Shown here: positions 50,801 to 58,687 of the stretch, one piece after another
Numbering within the stretch: position 1 is the stretch's first letter
Layout of the letters: the number at the start of each line of letters is the position of its first letter
Assembly: GCA_002482645.1 (NCBI GenBank)
Contig: DLGJ01000005.1
Location: 84,730 to 148,729, forward strand
DNA: 64,000 nucleotides
From: Hyphomicrobiaceae bacterium UBA7697
GTDB lineage: Bacteria; Pseudomonadota; Alphaproteobacteria; Rhizobiales; Methyloligellaceae
Direction: 5' to 3'
Translations under genes and position numbers: made by a program
Notes under the pieces: model-generated
Database searches by the model: none
The model's input: the letters and a program-made list of their open reading frames with translations, nothing else
Told to the model about the DNA's origin: nothing

Positions 50801-51793
50801 ATGACTCTACCGTCTTTGAGATTTCTTGCCGGATCCAGGTGGATTCTTGCCGGCGCTTTGGTCCTGACGCTGTGCCTGGCCGTGTCCGCGCCGCCTTTCG
50901 CCGTGGCTCAGGATGCACCGGAGGACAGCGAGGCCGCGACCGGACAAGCCGCGCCGAGCGACGCGGGTCAAGAGGATGCGGGCCAAGAGGACGCGGGCCA
51001 AGAGGACGAGGCGGCGGACGACACGGATACGGGGGATACCCCAGCGGACGCCGAAGCCGGCGACGAGGCGGATGCGCCGGCCGGTCCGTGGGAGATGTCC
51101 AAGCCATGCGAAAATGCGCAGCATCCCTATCAGGCCGATCTCTGCACGCAGTGGCGTGCGGCCGAGGCCGCGGAGCGGACGGCGGGACTGACGCGCCTGC
51201 TAATGCTGATCGGCGCGCTCGCGCTCCTGCTTCTCCTTGCGATGTTCGTGCCTCTGATGATGGCGGTCCGCGCGGCGCGGCGCGCGGCTCAAGGCGGCGG
51301 GGCGGGCGCGCCGGTCTCGCCCCGGACGGCGGACCGCGAAGCGGAACTGCGTGCCTATGTCGACGTGGATTCTCTGGAGTTCGTCGAGACGCCGGAAGCC
51401 GAAGGCATCGTCAAGGTCAAGATCGCGCTCCGCAATTCGGGCCAGACGCCGGCATTCAAATTGGAGAGCGTGGCGGATATGGCGATCCACGACATTTCGA
51501 CCGAGGAATTGCTCCCGGTTCTGCCTCTCCCCGAGGAGTCCTCGCTGGTCCCGGTTCGGCCGCGTCTCGGCCGCGATGCCACCGCGACCGTGATCGTCGA
51601 ATGCGAATCGACGCCGAAATTCGCCGAACGCGTGACGAGCGGGGAAGCGACCATTCTCGTCTGGGGCGCCGTCGGCTATTTCGACGTGTTCGATCGCAGA
51701 CGCCGGACGGTGTTCCAATATCTGTGCAACGCCGAGACGTTGGACACGGGGCAGATGTTCAAGCCCATGACGCGAGGCGACGAAGACGGCTAA
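50801..51793 (+). CDS. Envelope protein: signal peptide, acidic repeat linker, one membrane helix, C-terminal domain
   Basis: 330 residues. Signal peptide ILAGALVLTLCLAVSAPPFAVA, then an acidic stretch with three AGQED repeats and further Asp/Glu-rich sequence (about 37-100), a Cys-containing segment, a strong membrane helix LMLIGALALLLLLAMFVPLMMAV (about 128-150), and a soluble C-terminal half with LRNSGQTPAFKLESVADMAI and ECESTPKFAERVT that looks like a beta-rich domain. Topology: acidic linker in the periplasm, C-terminus in the cytosol if the signal is cleaved. I do not recognise a family. Confidence 0.75.
   Translation: MTLPSLRFLAGSRWILAGALVLTLCLAVSAPPFAVAQDAPEDSEAATGQAAPSDAGQEDAGQEDAGQEDEAADDTDTGDTPADAEAGDEADAPAGPWEMSKPCENAQHPYQADLCTQWRAAEAAERTAGLTRLLMLIGALALLLLLAMFVPLMMAVRAARRAAQGGGAGAPVSPRTADREAELRAYVDVDSLEFVETPEAEGIVKVKIALRNSGQTPAFKLESVADMAIHDISTEELLPVLPLPEESSLVPVRPRLGRDATATVIVECESTPKFAERVTSGEATILVWGAVGYFDVFDRRRRTVFQYLCNAETLDTGQMFKPMTRGDEDG
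50963..51007. repeat. 15-bp tandem repeat (three copies) encoding AGQED
   Basis: GCGGGTCAAGAGGAT, then twice GCGGGCCAAGAGGAC, at 50963-50977, 50978-50992, 50993-51007. In the acidic linker of the envelope protein. Confidence 0.9.
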
Positions 51794-51888
51794 GAGCCGC
51801 TCTCTCTCGAGGACTTTTGCGCTAAGCTGCCGAAGGACGTGACTCGCGCGGCCAGCGGACCGCGGGGCCGATCCATGAGGAGATCGTC

Positions 51889-53937
51889 ATGACGCCCCGC
51901 TCGCCATTGCGGTCCCCGCAATCCTCCGCGGACAACCGTGCCAATGTCCTGCAGGGGCTTCTGATTGCGGCGATCGTGATTGGAGGCCTGTATTTCGGGC
52001 AGGAGATTCTGCTCCCTCTCGCCGTTGCGATCCTCTTGAGCTTCGTGCTGACGCCGCCGCTGCTGTTGCTGCAGCGGATCAAGGTTCCCCGGGTTCTCGC
52101 CGTCGCCGTCGTCGTGGCGGTCGCCTTCTCCATCCTGGGCGGCCTCGGCTGGCTCGTCTCGCGCGAGGCCACCAAGCTCGCCGCCGATCTGCCGAGCTAT
52201 CGCTACACGCTTTCGGAAAAGATCCGCCTGCTGCGCGAAACCACGGCCGAATCGCAAGTGCTGAAGAAGGCAGGCGAGGTGCTCGAAGACCTGGAAGCCG
52301 AGCTGGAGCAACCGGAAACGCCGGCGGCCGCGCCCGCGCCCGGCACCGGGGACGCCGGGCAGGGAACCAAGCCCATCCCGGTGGAGATTCGCGTACCCGA
52401 ACCGACGGGGTTCGACTTCTACCGCTCTATCGCGGGAACCGTCTTGCCGCCATTGGTAACGGCCGGCGTTATCCTGCTCTTCGTGGTCTTCATCCTGCTG
52501 CAACGGGAGGATTTGCGCGACAGGCTCATCCGGCTGTTCGGCGCATCCGATCTCCAGCGCGCGACGGCGACCATGAGCGAGGCCGCGACGCGGCTCAGCC
52601 ATTATTTCCTGAGGCAGGTTCTCGTCAACGCCACTTACGGCACCCTCATCGGCCTTGCGTTGTGGGCCATCGGCATGCCGAGCGCCATTGCGTGGGGCAT
52701 CCTCGCAATGGTGATGCGGTTCGTGCCGTATGTGGGTTCGTATATCGCGGCGGCTCTGCCTGTGCTGATCGCGGCGGCCATCGATCCGGGTTGGACCATG
52801 GTGCTGATGGTGATCTCGCTCTATGTGGTAGGGGAGTTCACCATGGGCCAGGTCGTCGAGCCCCTGGTTTACGGGCGCGGCACGGGCGTCACGCCCATCG
52901 CGGTGATCGGTTCAACGGTGTTCTGGACCTGGCTGTGGGGACCTCTCGGCCTTCTCATCGCGACTCCGATGACTGTCTGCCTTGCCGTGCTCGGCCGTCA
53001 CGTTGACGGTTTGCGTTTCTTCGACGTCTTGCTCGGCGATCAGCCCGCCCTGTCGCCGGAGCAGAGCTTTTACCGGCACACGCTGATCGGCGATGCGTCC
53101 GATGCCACCTACCAGGCGGAGCTCGCGCTCAAGGACAAAAGTCTGCTCGCCTATCTCGACGACGTCGCGCTAGGCGGACTTGCCTATGCCGAGAGGGACC
53201 GTGCGCGCGGCAGGCTCGAAGACGTGCAAGCCGAACGGATTGCCGAAACGGTGGCCGAGATTCTCGAAAACCTCGATGCGTTCGAGCCGAAGCGCTGGTT
53301 CTCGCGGTTGCGCAGGCATATCGAGCAGGCCGGTGCCGAGAACCACAGGGACGGAAATTCAGCGGACGAGCCGGAGACAGAGGATGCGCATGTGGTCGAT
53401 CCGGACAGCCTTGCGCCGGGCTGGAACGAGGACACGCCCATTCTCTGTATCGGCGCCCGCTCGGGCCTGGACGAGGCTGCCGCGCTGATGCTCGCGCGTC
53501 TGTTGTCGAAGCGCGGTCTCGGAGCCGAAACATTGCCGCCGAGTGCCATCGCCGCCGGCAACATCGAAACGCTCGCGTCGGCCTCCGCGAAACTTGTCTG
53601 CCTGTCCTATCTCGGATTTGGCGGCGGTCCCGTGCAGATCCGCTACGCCGTACGGCGCCTGCGCCGCATCCTGCCCGAAGGGACTCTCATCGTGGTGGCC
53701 TATTGGATCGGCAATGGAGAGGAGAATACGGCCGCAAAGATGCTCGATGTCGTACAAGCCGACGCCTATGCCGCCACGTTGCACGAGGCGGTGAGCATTT
53801 GCGAGAAAGCCGCGACCGGGGATCTCAAGCCCGCGGGGCGCGACGGCAACGGAGCCCGATCGGCCATGCCCACGGCACCGGTTCCGCCGAGACCGAAAGC
53901 GGCGTCGAAGCGGAAAGCCGGTCCCGCGCCGGTCTAG
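51889..53937 (+). CDS. AI-2E family permease with C-terminal B12-binding-like Rossmann domain
   Basis: 682 residues. The N-terminal 390 residues are a typical AI-2E permease (DUF20): NVLQGLLIAAIVIGGLYFGQEILLPLAVA, a helical insert about 95-175, RQVLVNATYGTLIGLALWAIGMPSAIAWGILAMVMRFVPYVGSYIAA, YVVGEFTMGQVVEPLVYGRGTGVTPIAVI. It then has about 110 residues of linker and a soluble Rossmann-like domain (about 515-620, ILCIGARSGLDEAAALMLARLLSKRGLGAETLPP, VCLSYLGFGGGPVQIRYAVRRLRRILPE) similar to B12-binding domains but without the D-x-H-x-x-G cobalamin motif. Substrate unknown. Ends overlapping the convergent MFS gene by 4 nt. Confidence 0.88.
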   Translation: MTPRSPLRSPQSSADNRANVLQGLLIAAIVIGGLYFGQEILLPLAVAILLSFVLTPPLLLLQRIKVPRVLAVAVVVAVAFSILGGLGWLVSREATKLAADLPSYRYTLSEKIRLLRETTAESQVLKKAGEVLEDLEAELEQPETPAAAPAPGTGDAGQGTKPIPVEIRVPEPTGFDFYRSIAGTVLPPLVTAGVILLFVVFILLQREDLRDRLIRLFGASDLQRATATMSEAATRLSHYFLRQVLVNATYGTLIGLALWAIGMPSAIAWGILAMVMRFVPYVGSYIAAALPVLIAAAIDPGWTMVLMVISLYVVGEFTMGQVVEPLVYGRGTGVTPIAVIGSTVFWTWLWGPLGLLIATPMTVCLAVLGRHVDGLRFFDVLLGDQPALSPEQSFYRHTLIGDASDATYQAELALKDKSLLAYLDDVALGGLAYAERDRARGRLEDVQAERIAETVAEILENLDAFEPKRWFSRLRRHIEQAGAENHRDGNSADEPETEDAHVVDPDSLAPGWNEDTPILCIGARSGLDEAAALMLARLLSKRGLGAETLPPSAIAAGNIETLASASAKLVCLSYLGFGGGPVQIRYAVRRLRRILPEGTLIVVAYWIGNGEENTAAKMLDVVQADAYAATLHEAVSICEKAATGDLKPAGRDGNGARSAMPTAPVPPRPKAASKRKAGPAPV

Positions 53938-55238
53938 GATCGCGCCGTCTGCGCGCCCGGTCCCGGCGCCCGGAAACACAACGCCATGAGACCGCCGAGA
54001 GCGAGGGCAGCGGCCAGGAAGAGGAGGGCCGCGGAGAAACTTCCCGTCGCTTCCTTCAGGATACCGACGATATACGGACCCGCGAACCCGGCCGCGTTGC
54101 CCATGGAGTTGACGAGGGCGATGCCTGCGGCCGCGCCCGCGCCGGTCAACAGCGCGGTGGGCATCGCCCAAAACGGACCGAATGCGGCATAGAAGCCGAG
54201 CGTGGCGATGGTGAGCGCCACCATGGTGGGAAGGAGCGGTCCCGAATAGGCGGACCAGGCGAAGGCGCCTGCCGCCAAGAGCAACGGCAAGGCGATGTGC
54301 CAGCGCCGTTCGCCCGTGGCGTCGGAATGGCGTCCCCACACAACCATGGCCACGGCCGCGAACAGATAAGGGATCGCGGTGAGGAAGCCGACCGCGAGCG
54401 GGTCGAGCCCAAAACCGCCGATGACCTGCGGCATCCAAAACCCGATGCCGTAGAGCCCCGTGACCATGAGAAAATAGAGCCCGCCGAGCGCGAGGACCCG
54501 CGGCCGTGTGAGCGCCGCGCGGAGGTCGGCATAGCCGGATTCGGCCGTCTCCTTCGCTTCGGCGTCCAGCGCACGCGTCAGCGCGGTTTTCTCGCTATCG
54601 CTCAGCCAGTCCGCCTCATGCGGCGTCCCGGTGAGGACCTTCAGCGCGAGGATGCCAAGCAGGACGGCCGGAATGCCTTGGATCACGAACAGCCATTGCC
54701 AGCCCGCGAAGCCGAAGAGGCCGTCGAGTTCCAGGAGAGCGCCGGAAACCGGACCGCCGATCACGGTGGCGAGCGGCACCGAGGCCATGAACAGCGCGAC
54801 GATGCGGGCGCGCTCGGCCGCCGGGAACCAATAGGTCAGATAGAGGATGATGCCTGGAAAGAATCCCGCCTCCGCGATCCCAAGCAGCGCGCGGGTGACA
54901 TAGAAGCTCGTCTGCGAATGAACGAGTGCCATGGCGCAGGCCACGAGGCCCCAGGAAACCATGATGCGTGCGATCCAGAGCCGCGCGCCAAAGCGCCGGA
55001 GAGCGAGATTGCTGGGAATCTCGAAAGCGATATAGCCGAGGAAGAAGATTCCCGCGCCAAAGCCGTACACCGAAGGCGAAAAGCCCAGATCCTCGTTCAT
55101 GTGCAGCGCGGCGAAGCCGACATTGACCCGGTCGAGAAAATTGACCGTGTACGCAAGGCACAGGAACGGGATCAGCCGGACGGTTGCTTTGTGGATCGCG
55201 GAGGTCAGGCTGCGCGCATCGTCTGTCTGACGCTTCAT
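53934..55238 (-). CDS. MFS transporter, anion:cation symporter (ACS) family
   Basis: 434 residues, 12 helices. LIPFLCLAYTVNFLDRVNVGFAALHMNEDLGFSPSVYGFGAGIFFLGYIAFEIPSNLALRRFGARLWIARIMVSWG is the ACS signature with the conserved D-R-x-N. Family members import organic anions such as phthalate, tartrate or glucarate with protons. Start at ATG 55238; the ORF's earlier start is not conserved. Divergent from hdeD. Confidence 0.9.
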   Translation of the reverse strand: MKRQTDDARSLTSAIHKATVRLIPFLCLAYTVNFLDRVNVGFAALHMNEDLGFSPSVYGFGAGIFFLGYIAFEIPSNLALRRFGARLWIARIMVSWGLVACAMALVHSQTSFYVTRALLGIAEAGFFPGIILYLTYWFPAAERARIVALFMASVPLATVIGGPVSGALLELDGLFGFAGWQWLFVIQGIPAVLLGILALKVLTGTPHEADWLSDSEKTALTRALDAEAKETAESGYADLRAALTRPRVLALGGLYFLMVTGLYGIGFWMPQVIGGFGLDPLAVGFLTAIPYLFAAVAMVVWGRHSDATGERRWHIALPLLLAAGAFAWSAYSGPLLPTMVALTIATLGFYAAFGPFWAMPTALLTGAGAAAGIALVNSMGNAAGFAGPYIVGILKEATGSFSAALLFLAAALALGGLMALCFRAPGPGAQTARS

Positions 55239-55310
55239 TGGAAGTCCGCTTGGCGTATGCTCTCTGGAACGGGAACGATTCGGCTGACACCCTAGAGGAG
55301 GGTTCAATCC

Positions 55311-55901
55311 ATGGCTATTCCGGTGGATGCCGCCGCCGCGGCGCTGCGCGAGGCGATGCGGGAGACGGTGAAACGCTACTCGCTATGGTACTTGATCCAA
55401 GGCGTGCTGCTTGTCATCGCCGGCGTGCTGGCGATCGTTTCGCCGGTGATCGCGTCCGTCGCCGTGGTGTTCCTGCTGGGCTGGATTCTGATCGTCAGTG
55501 GCGCCCTGCAAGCCATCGGCTTGATCGGAGCGAGCCATGTGCCGCATTTCTGGCTTCAGCTGATTTCCGCCGTTCTCGCGGCGCTGATCGGCGTGCTGCT
55601 GCTGCGCTCCCCCGAAAGCAGCCTGCTGGTGATGACGATGTTGCTCATCGTCTATTTCATGGTCGAGGGCCTCGCCAAAGTGATCTTTGCACTGACGATA
55701 CGACCATTTCCCAATTGGGGCTGGGTTTTGGCCAGCGGATTTCTCGGGATCGTCTTGTCGTCCTTGCTCTGGACCAACATGCCGCTGAGCGCCGAATGGC
55801 TGCTCGGCTTCATGCTGGGGCTGCTGCTTATCTCCGAGGGAGCCGCGCTCGCCTATCTCGCCTGGCGCGTCCGCACGGCGCCGCCGGTGACGGACAATTA
55901 G
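55311..55901 (+). CDS. HdeD family acid-resistance membrane protein (DUF308)
   Basis: 196 residues with six membrane helices. Blocks WYLIQGVLLVIAGVLAIVSP, FLLGWILIVSGALQAIGLI, HFWLQLISAVLAALIGVLLLRSPESSLLVMTMLLIVYFMVEGLAKVIFAL and PFPNWGWVLASGFLGIVLSSLLW match HdeD. Inner membrane; HdeD helps acid stress in enterobacteria. ATG 55311 after AGAGGAGGG. Convergent overlap of 4 nt with the Sel1/SH3b gene. Confidence 0.92.
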   Translation: MAIPVDAAAAALREAMRETVKRYSLWYLIQGVLLVIAGVLAIVSPVIASVAVVFLLGWILIVSGALQAIGLIGASHVPHFWLQLISAVLAALIGVLLLRSPESSLLVMTMLLIVYFMVEGLAKVIFALTIRPFPNWGWVLASGFLGIVLSSLLWTNMPLSAEWLLGFMLGLLLISEGAALAYLAWRVRTAPPVTDN

Positions 55902-57166
55902 GGCGCGCCGCTCTTCTTCAGGAAGCGCGAATAGATATAGCCCTCTCGCTGGGTGTCGGGGTTCACCACATGGATCCAGTTGCCCTCGCGGCCGACGACG
56001 CGAAACTTGGTGCCTCGTGGGACGACCTTATCGGTTCCCGACGATGACGACGGTCCTTTGCGGATATTCACGGGGCTTGCGACTTCCATCCATTCCTCTT
56101 GGGCGGAAAGACCGGCAGCGGCCTTGACGAGCTTCGACAGCGGCCCGGGCTCCGGTTCTTCACCTCCCTCCGAGGCGAGCAGTTGCGGCCGCACGGTGCC
56201 CGACGCGGATGTTTGACTGCTGGCCAGTTGCTGCTGTTGCGGCGCGTCCCCGGCTGCATGCTCCGGCGCCGTGGCGGCGCCCGGCTTTCTCAGCGGTGGC
56301 GCCACCGCCGGCCTCATGGCGATCGACGTGGCGGTGCCGGAGGCGTTCGCGATAGCGGGCGCCGCGCCCCAGCGAGCGGTTAGGGCACGCAGCGCCTTGT
56401 CGCGATTGGCGATACCGAGCCCGGCGGCTCTGGCATACCATTTCGCCGCCTCCGCCCGGTCGGGCTTGATCCCCTGGACGCCGAGACGCGCGACGATATC
56501 CGGATCGTAGGTCGCCCCGGCCGCGAGGGCCGCTTCGCCGCTTCCCGCTTCCGCCGCGCGGCGATAATAGGCGCGCGCGCCAGCGAGATAACCGACGTCG
56601 ATCATCTTCCGTCCATGCGCCATCAATCCCTCGATGCGATCCGATTCTCCCGACCGGATGACGAACCCGGCCGAGGGCCCGGACGCGGAGGGCAATTCCG
56701 CGCGGGTCTTGTCCGGCCTGCCGTCCGTACCGGACGAAGCGCCGGTGGGCGGGTCCACCGGTATCGACAAGGCGGCGGAGGCATGCGTGCTCGATGTGCC
56801 GCGGGCATCATGGCCGGTCTCCGCGAGGGCCGCATCGAGGCCGGCACCGTCGGAGCTTCCAAGCAGAGCCATGCCTCCGGCAAGGGCGGCGGACGCGATC
56901 GCCAGCGCGGAAGCCAGAAGCATTGCGCGCCGCCGCCGTCCGCTCCACCGTGCAGGAGCCGTGTCGAGCCGGGGCAGAACGGTCGGGTCGGCGCCGGCGG
57001 AACGCGGCCGCGCCGATGCGGGCGCAAAACGCCGCGCAAGCGATGATGCACTATGCTCGGCCGCCGCCGTGAGCGCCGGGTCGGCTGAACGGGCCGCGTC
57101 GAGCCGGCCCGCATGGCGCACTACGCCGTCCCCAATGCCGTCTTGTTTCAGACCTGGCTGTCCCAC
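55898..57166 (-). CDS. Membrane-anchored Sel1-repeat and SH3b envelope protein
   Basis: 422 residues. N-terminal 75 residues are cytosolic and Ser/Ala/Arg-rich; one membrane helix MLLASALAIASAALAGGMALLG (about 82-104); a long disordered periplasmic stretch; a Sel1-like/TPR region with GLMAHGRKMIDVGYLAGARAYYRRAAEAGSGEAALAAGATYD and KPDRAEAAKWYARAAGLGI; then a C-terminal SH3b domain EVASPVNIRKGPSSSSGTDKVVPRGTKFRVVGREGNWIHVV. The start is a GTG at 57166 with a perfect AAGGAGGT 5 nt upstream. SH3b domains commonly bind peptidoglycan. It follows the TAXI protein gene by 36 nt, so they are likely one operon. Confidence 0.82.
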   Translation of the reverse strand: MGQPGLKQDGIGDGVVRHAGRLDAARSADPALTAAAEHSASSLARRFAPASARPRSAGADPTVLPRLDTAPARWSGRRRRAMLLASALAIASAALAGGMALLGSSDGAGLDAALAETGHDARGTSSTHASAALSIPVDPPTGASSGTDGRPDKTRAELPSASGPSAGFVIRSGESDRIEGLMAHGRKMIDVGYLAGARAYYRRAAEAGSGEAALAAGATYDPDIVARLGVQGIKPDRAEAAKWYARAAGLGIANRDKALRALTARWGAAPAIANASGTATSIAMRPAVAPPLRKPGAATAPEHAAGDAPQQQQLASSQTSASGTVRPQLLASEGGEEPEPGPLSKLVKAAAGLSAQEEWMEVASPVNIRKGPSSSSGTDKVVPRGTKFRVVGREGNWIHVVNPDTQREGYIYSRFLKKSGAP

Positions 57167-57202
57167 GATGACCTCCTTCGAAAGATGCCGAGGGCCGCTC
57201 GG

Positions 57203-58372
57203 TCAGTTCGATTTCTGCGCCGCGCTCCAGGCTTTGAAGGCGCGAAACAGCCGGTCCTGTTCCGCTTCCGAGGCTGGATCGCCGCCTGCTATGGCGATCG
57301 CTCCGCCCTGCGCCAGAAACGCCTTGAAGCGTTCCCGTTCGCGCGCGTCCGAGAGCGCCTGTGTCCTTGCCGTGTCGATCCAGGCTTGGGCTTGCGGTGC
57401 CCGCCGCCAGCCTTCGAGCGTTGCGGCGAAATTGACCTCGCGCCATTTGGGATGGTTCGGCGGTTGCCGCAGCACATCGAATCTGGAGAAGAACCGGTCC
57501 ACGAAGCGCTCCAGCCGCTCTTGGCGTTTCGCATCGTCCGGTTTGTCCAACGCCACGAGCACGGCGCTGACCGAGACGGTGTCGACGCTCTGTCCGTTTC
57601 CAATCAGCGCCGGGTAGTCGCCGTGGCTCAGGGCCGCCGGGTAGGTGTCGTCTTCAAGGTCCTTGGCGTAGGGGATCGCAAGGAGCTTCAGGCCGGAGCC
57701 GGGGCCGAGTTGCGCGACACGCGCGATCGGCGTGGGGCCGATCAGGATCGCGGCGTCGATCTCGCCCGATTGAAGTTGCCGCACCGCCTCGGCCGTGTCG
57801 AGATGCGTCTCCCGAACCTCGATCCCCAGCGCTGCGAAAACGATTCGAGCGGCGATCTCCGTTCCGCTTCCTTCCAGGCCGACATTCACGGTCTTCCCGT
57901 CGAGCGCCGCGGCAGTCTCGATCCCGGACCGCGATAGAAGGTGCAGATCCTCGTTGAAGAGTTTCGCCACATAGACGAGCTGGTCGCGAATGGGACCGAG
58001 TTCCCCGGTCCGTGCGAAATGGCCGAGGACTATCGACTGCGTAATCCCCAAGTCGACGCCGTCCAGGAACAGGACGTCCCGGACAGTTTGGGCCGGACCC
58101 TTGCCCACCATCGGAACAATGCGCAGCGACGCGCTGTCGTCGAGCACGGCCGCCACGTCTTGAGCCAGGGCCGCATTGCCTTCATGGGTCGTGCCCGACA
58201 TGAGCGTCACCGCTGCGTCGCCCGGCTGTGGCCGGTCGTCCGGCGCGGACGCATCTTGCGGCCCCCCGGCCTCGTCGGCTGCTAGTGCCGTGTCGAAGAC
58301 GATGGACCCGGGCGCCCCCAATGGCGCCAGCAGGCAGAGCCCGGCCAATCCAAAGGCCGCAACGGTCCGCAT
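57203..58372 (-). CDS. TAXI family TRAP-type solute-binding protein (orphan)
   Basis: 389 residues. Signal peptide MRTVAAFGLAGLCLLAPLGAPGSI... cleaved near residue 28-32 (ALAADEAGG), then an NMT1/TAXI-type binding domain with VTLMSGTTHEGNAALAQDVAAVL, VRDVLFLDGVDLGITQS and GKTVNVGLEGSGTEIAARIVFAALGIEV. A partner TRAP permease (DctM/TAXI fusion) is not in the window. The C-terminal 80 residues extend beyond the usual fold. ATG 58372 has GGGACAAGCC before it. Promoter at 58407-58435. Likely co-transcribed with the Sel1/SH3b gene. Confidence 0.85.
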   Translation of the reverse strand: MRTVAAFGLAGLCLLAPLGAPGSIVFDTALAADEAGGPQDASAPDDRPQPGDAAVTLMSGTTHEGNAALAQDVAAVLDDSASLRIVPMVGKGPAQTVRDVLFLDGVDLGITQSIVLGHFARTGELGPIRDQLVYVAKLFNEDLHLLSRSGIETAAALDGKTVNVGLEGSGTEIAARIVFAALGIEVRETHLDTAEAVRQLQSGEIDAAILIGPTPIARVAQLGPGSGLKLLAIPYAKDLEDDTYPAALSHGDYPALIGNGQSVDTVSVSAVLVALDKPDDAKRQERLERFVDRFFSRFDVLRQPPNHPKWREVNFAATLEGWRRAPQAQAWIDTARTQALSDARERERFKAFLAQGGAIAIAGGDPASEAEQDRLFRAFKAWSAAQKSN

Positions 58373-58687
58373 GGCTTGTCCCTCATACACGCGTCCCCCG
58401 AGCCGAATGGAAAGGGATCGATTTGCCTCTGTCAAGTAATTAGCTCGAAAAATCAAACCAAGACCGCAAGATTGCCATATATACGACAAGCACCTCACGA
58501 TTTCGGCAAAATAAAGTCATGTAATAATCGGTGAAGACATGCAGAGAGTCTTGCGTTAAGCAGAGATTGCTTACGCATACTCCCTGGATACCTCCAAAAA
58601 GGCGCGGCGGTGCCGCCCGTGCAACGCGGGTGCAGCTTCATAAACGCAAGGAGGGGCGGTTTGGTTTCCGCGGGAGAGGCGGCGAGC
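58373..58687. other. 315-bp AT-rich control region between lepA and the TAXI gene
   Basis: Markedly AT-richer than its surroundings. It holds the TAXI promoter, a 10-bp inverted repeat TGCGTTAAGCA-gagat-TGCTTACGCA (58552-58577), and on the minus strand a 27-codon ORF MRKQSLLNARLSACLHRLLHDF... (about 58578-58495) that I do not support as a gene. No lepA terminator is clear; GGCGGCACCGCC followed by a T-run (58598-58617) is a weak candidate. Confidence 0.5.
58407..58435 (-). promoter_or_regulatory. Promoter of the TAXI-Sel1/SH3b operon
   Basis: Minus strand TTGACA (58435-58430), 17-nt spacer, TTCCAT (58412-58407), about 35 nt before the TAXI ATG. The -35 is perfect, the -10 weak. Confidence 0.45.
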
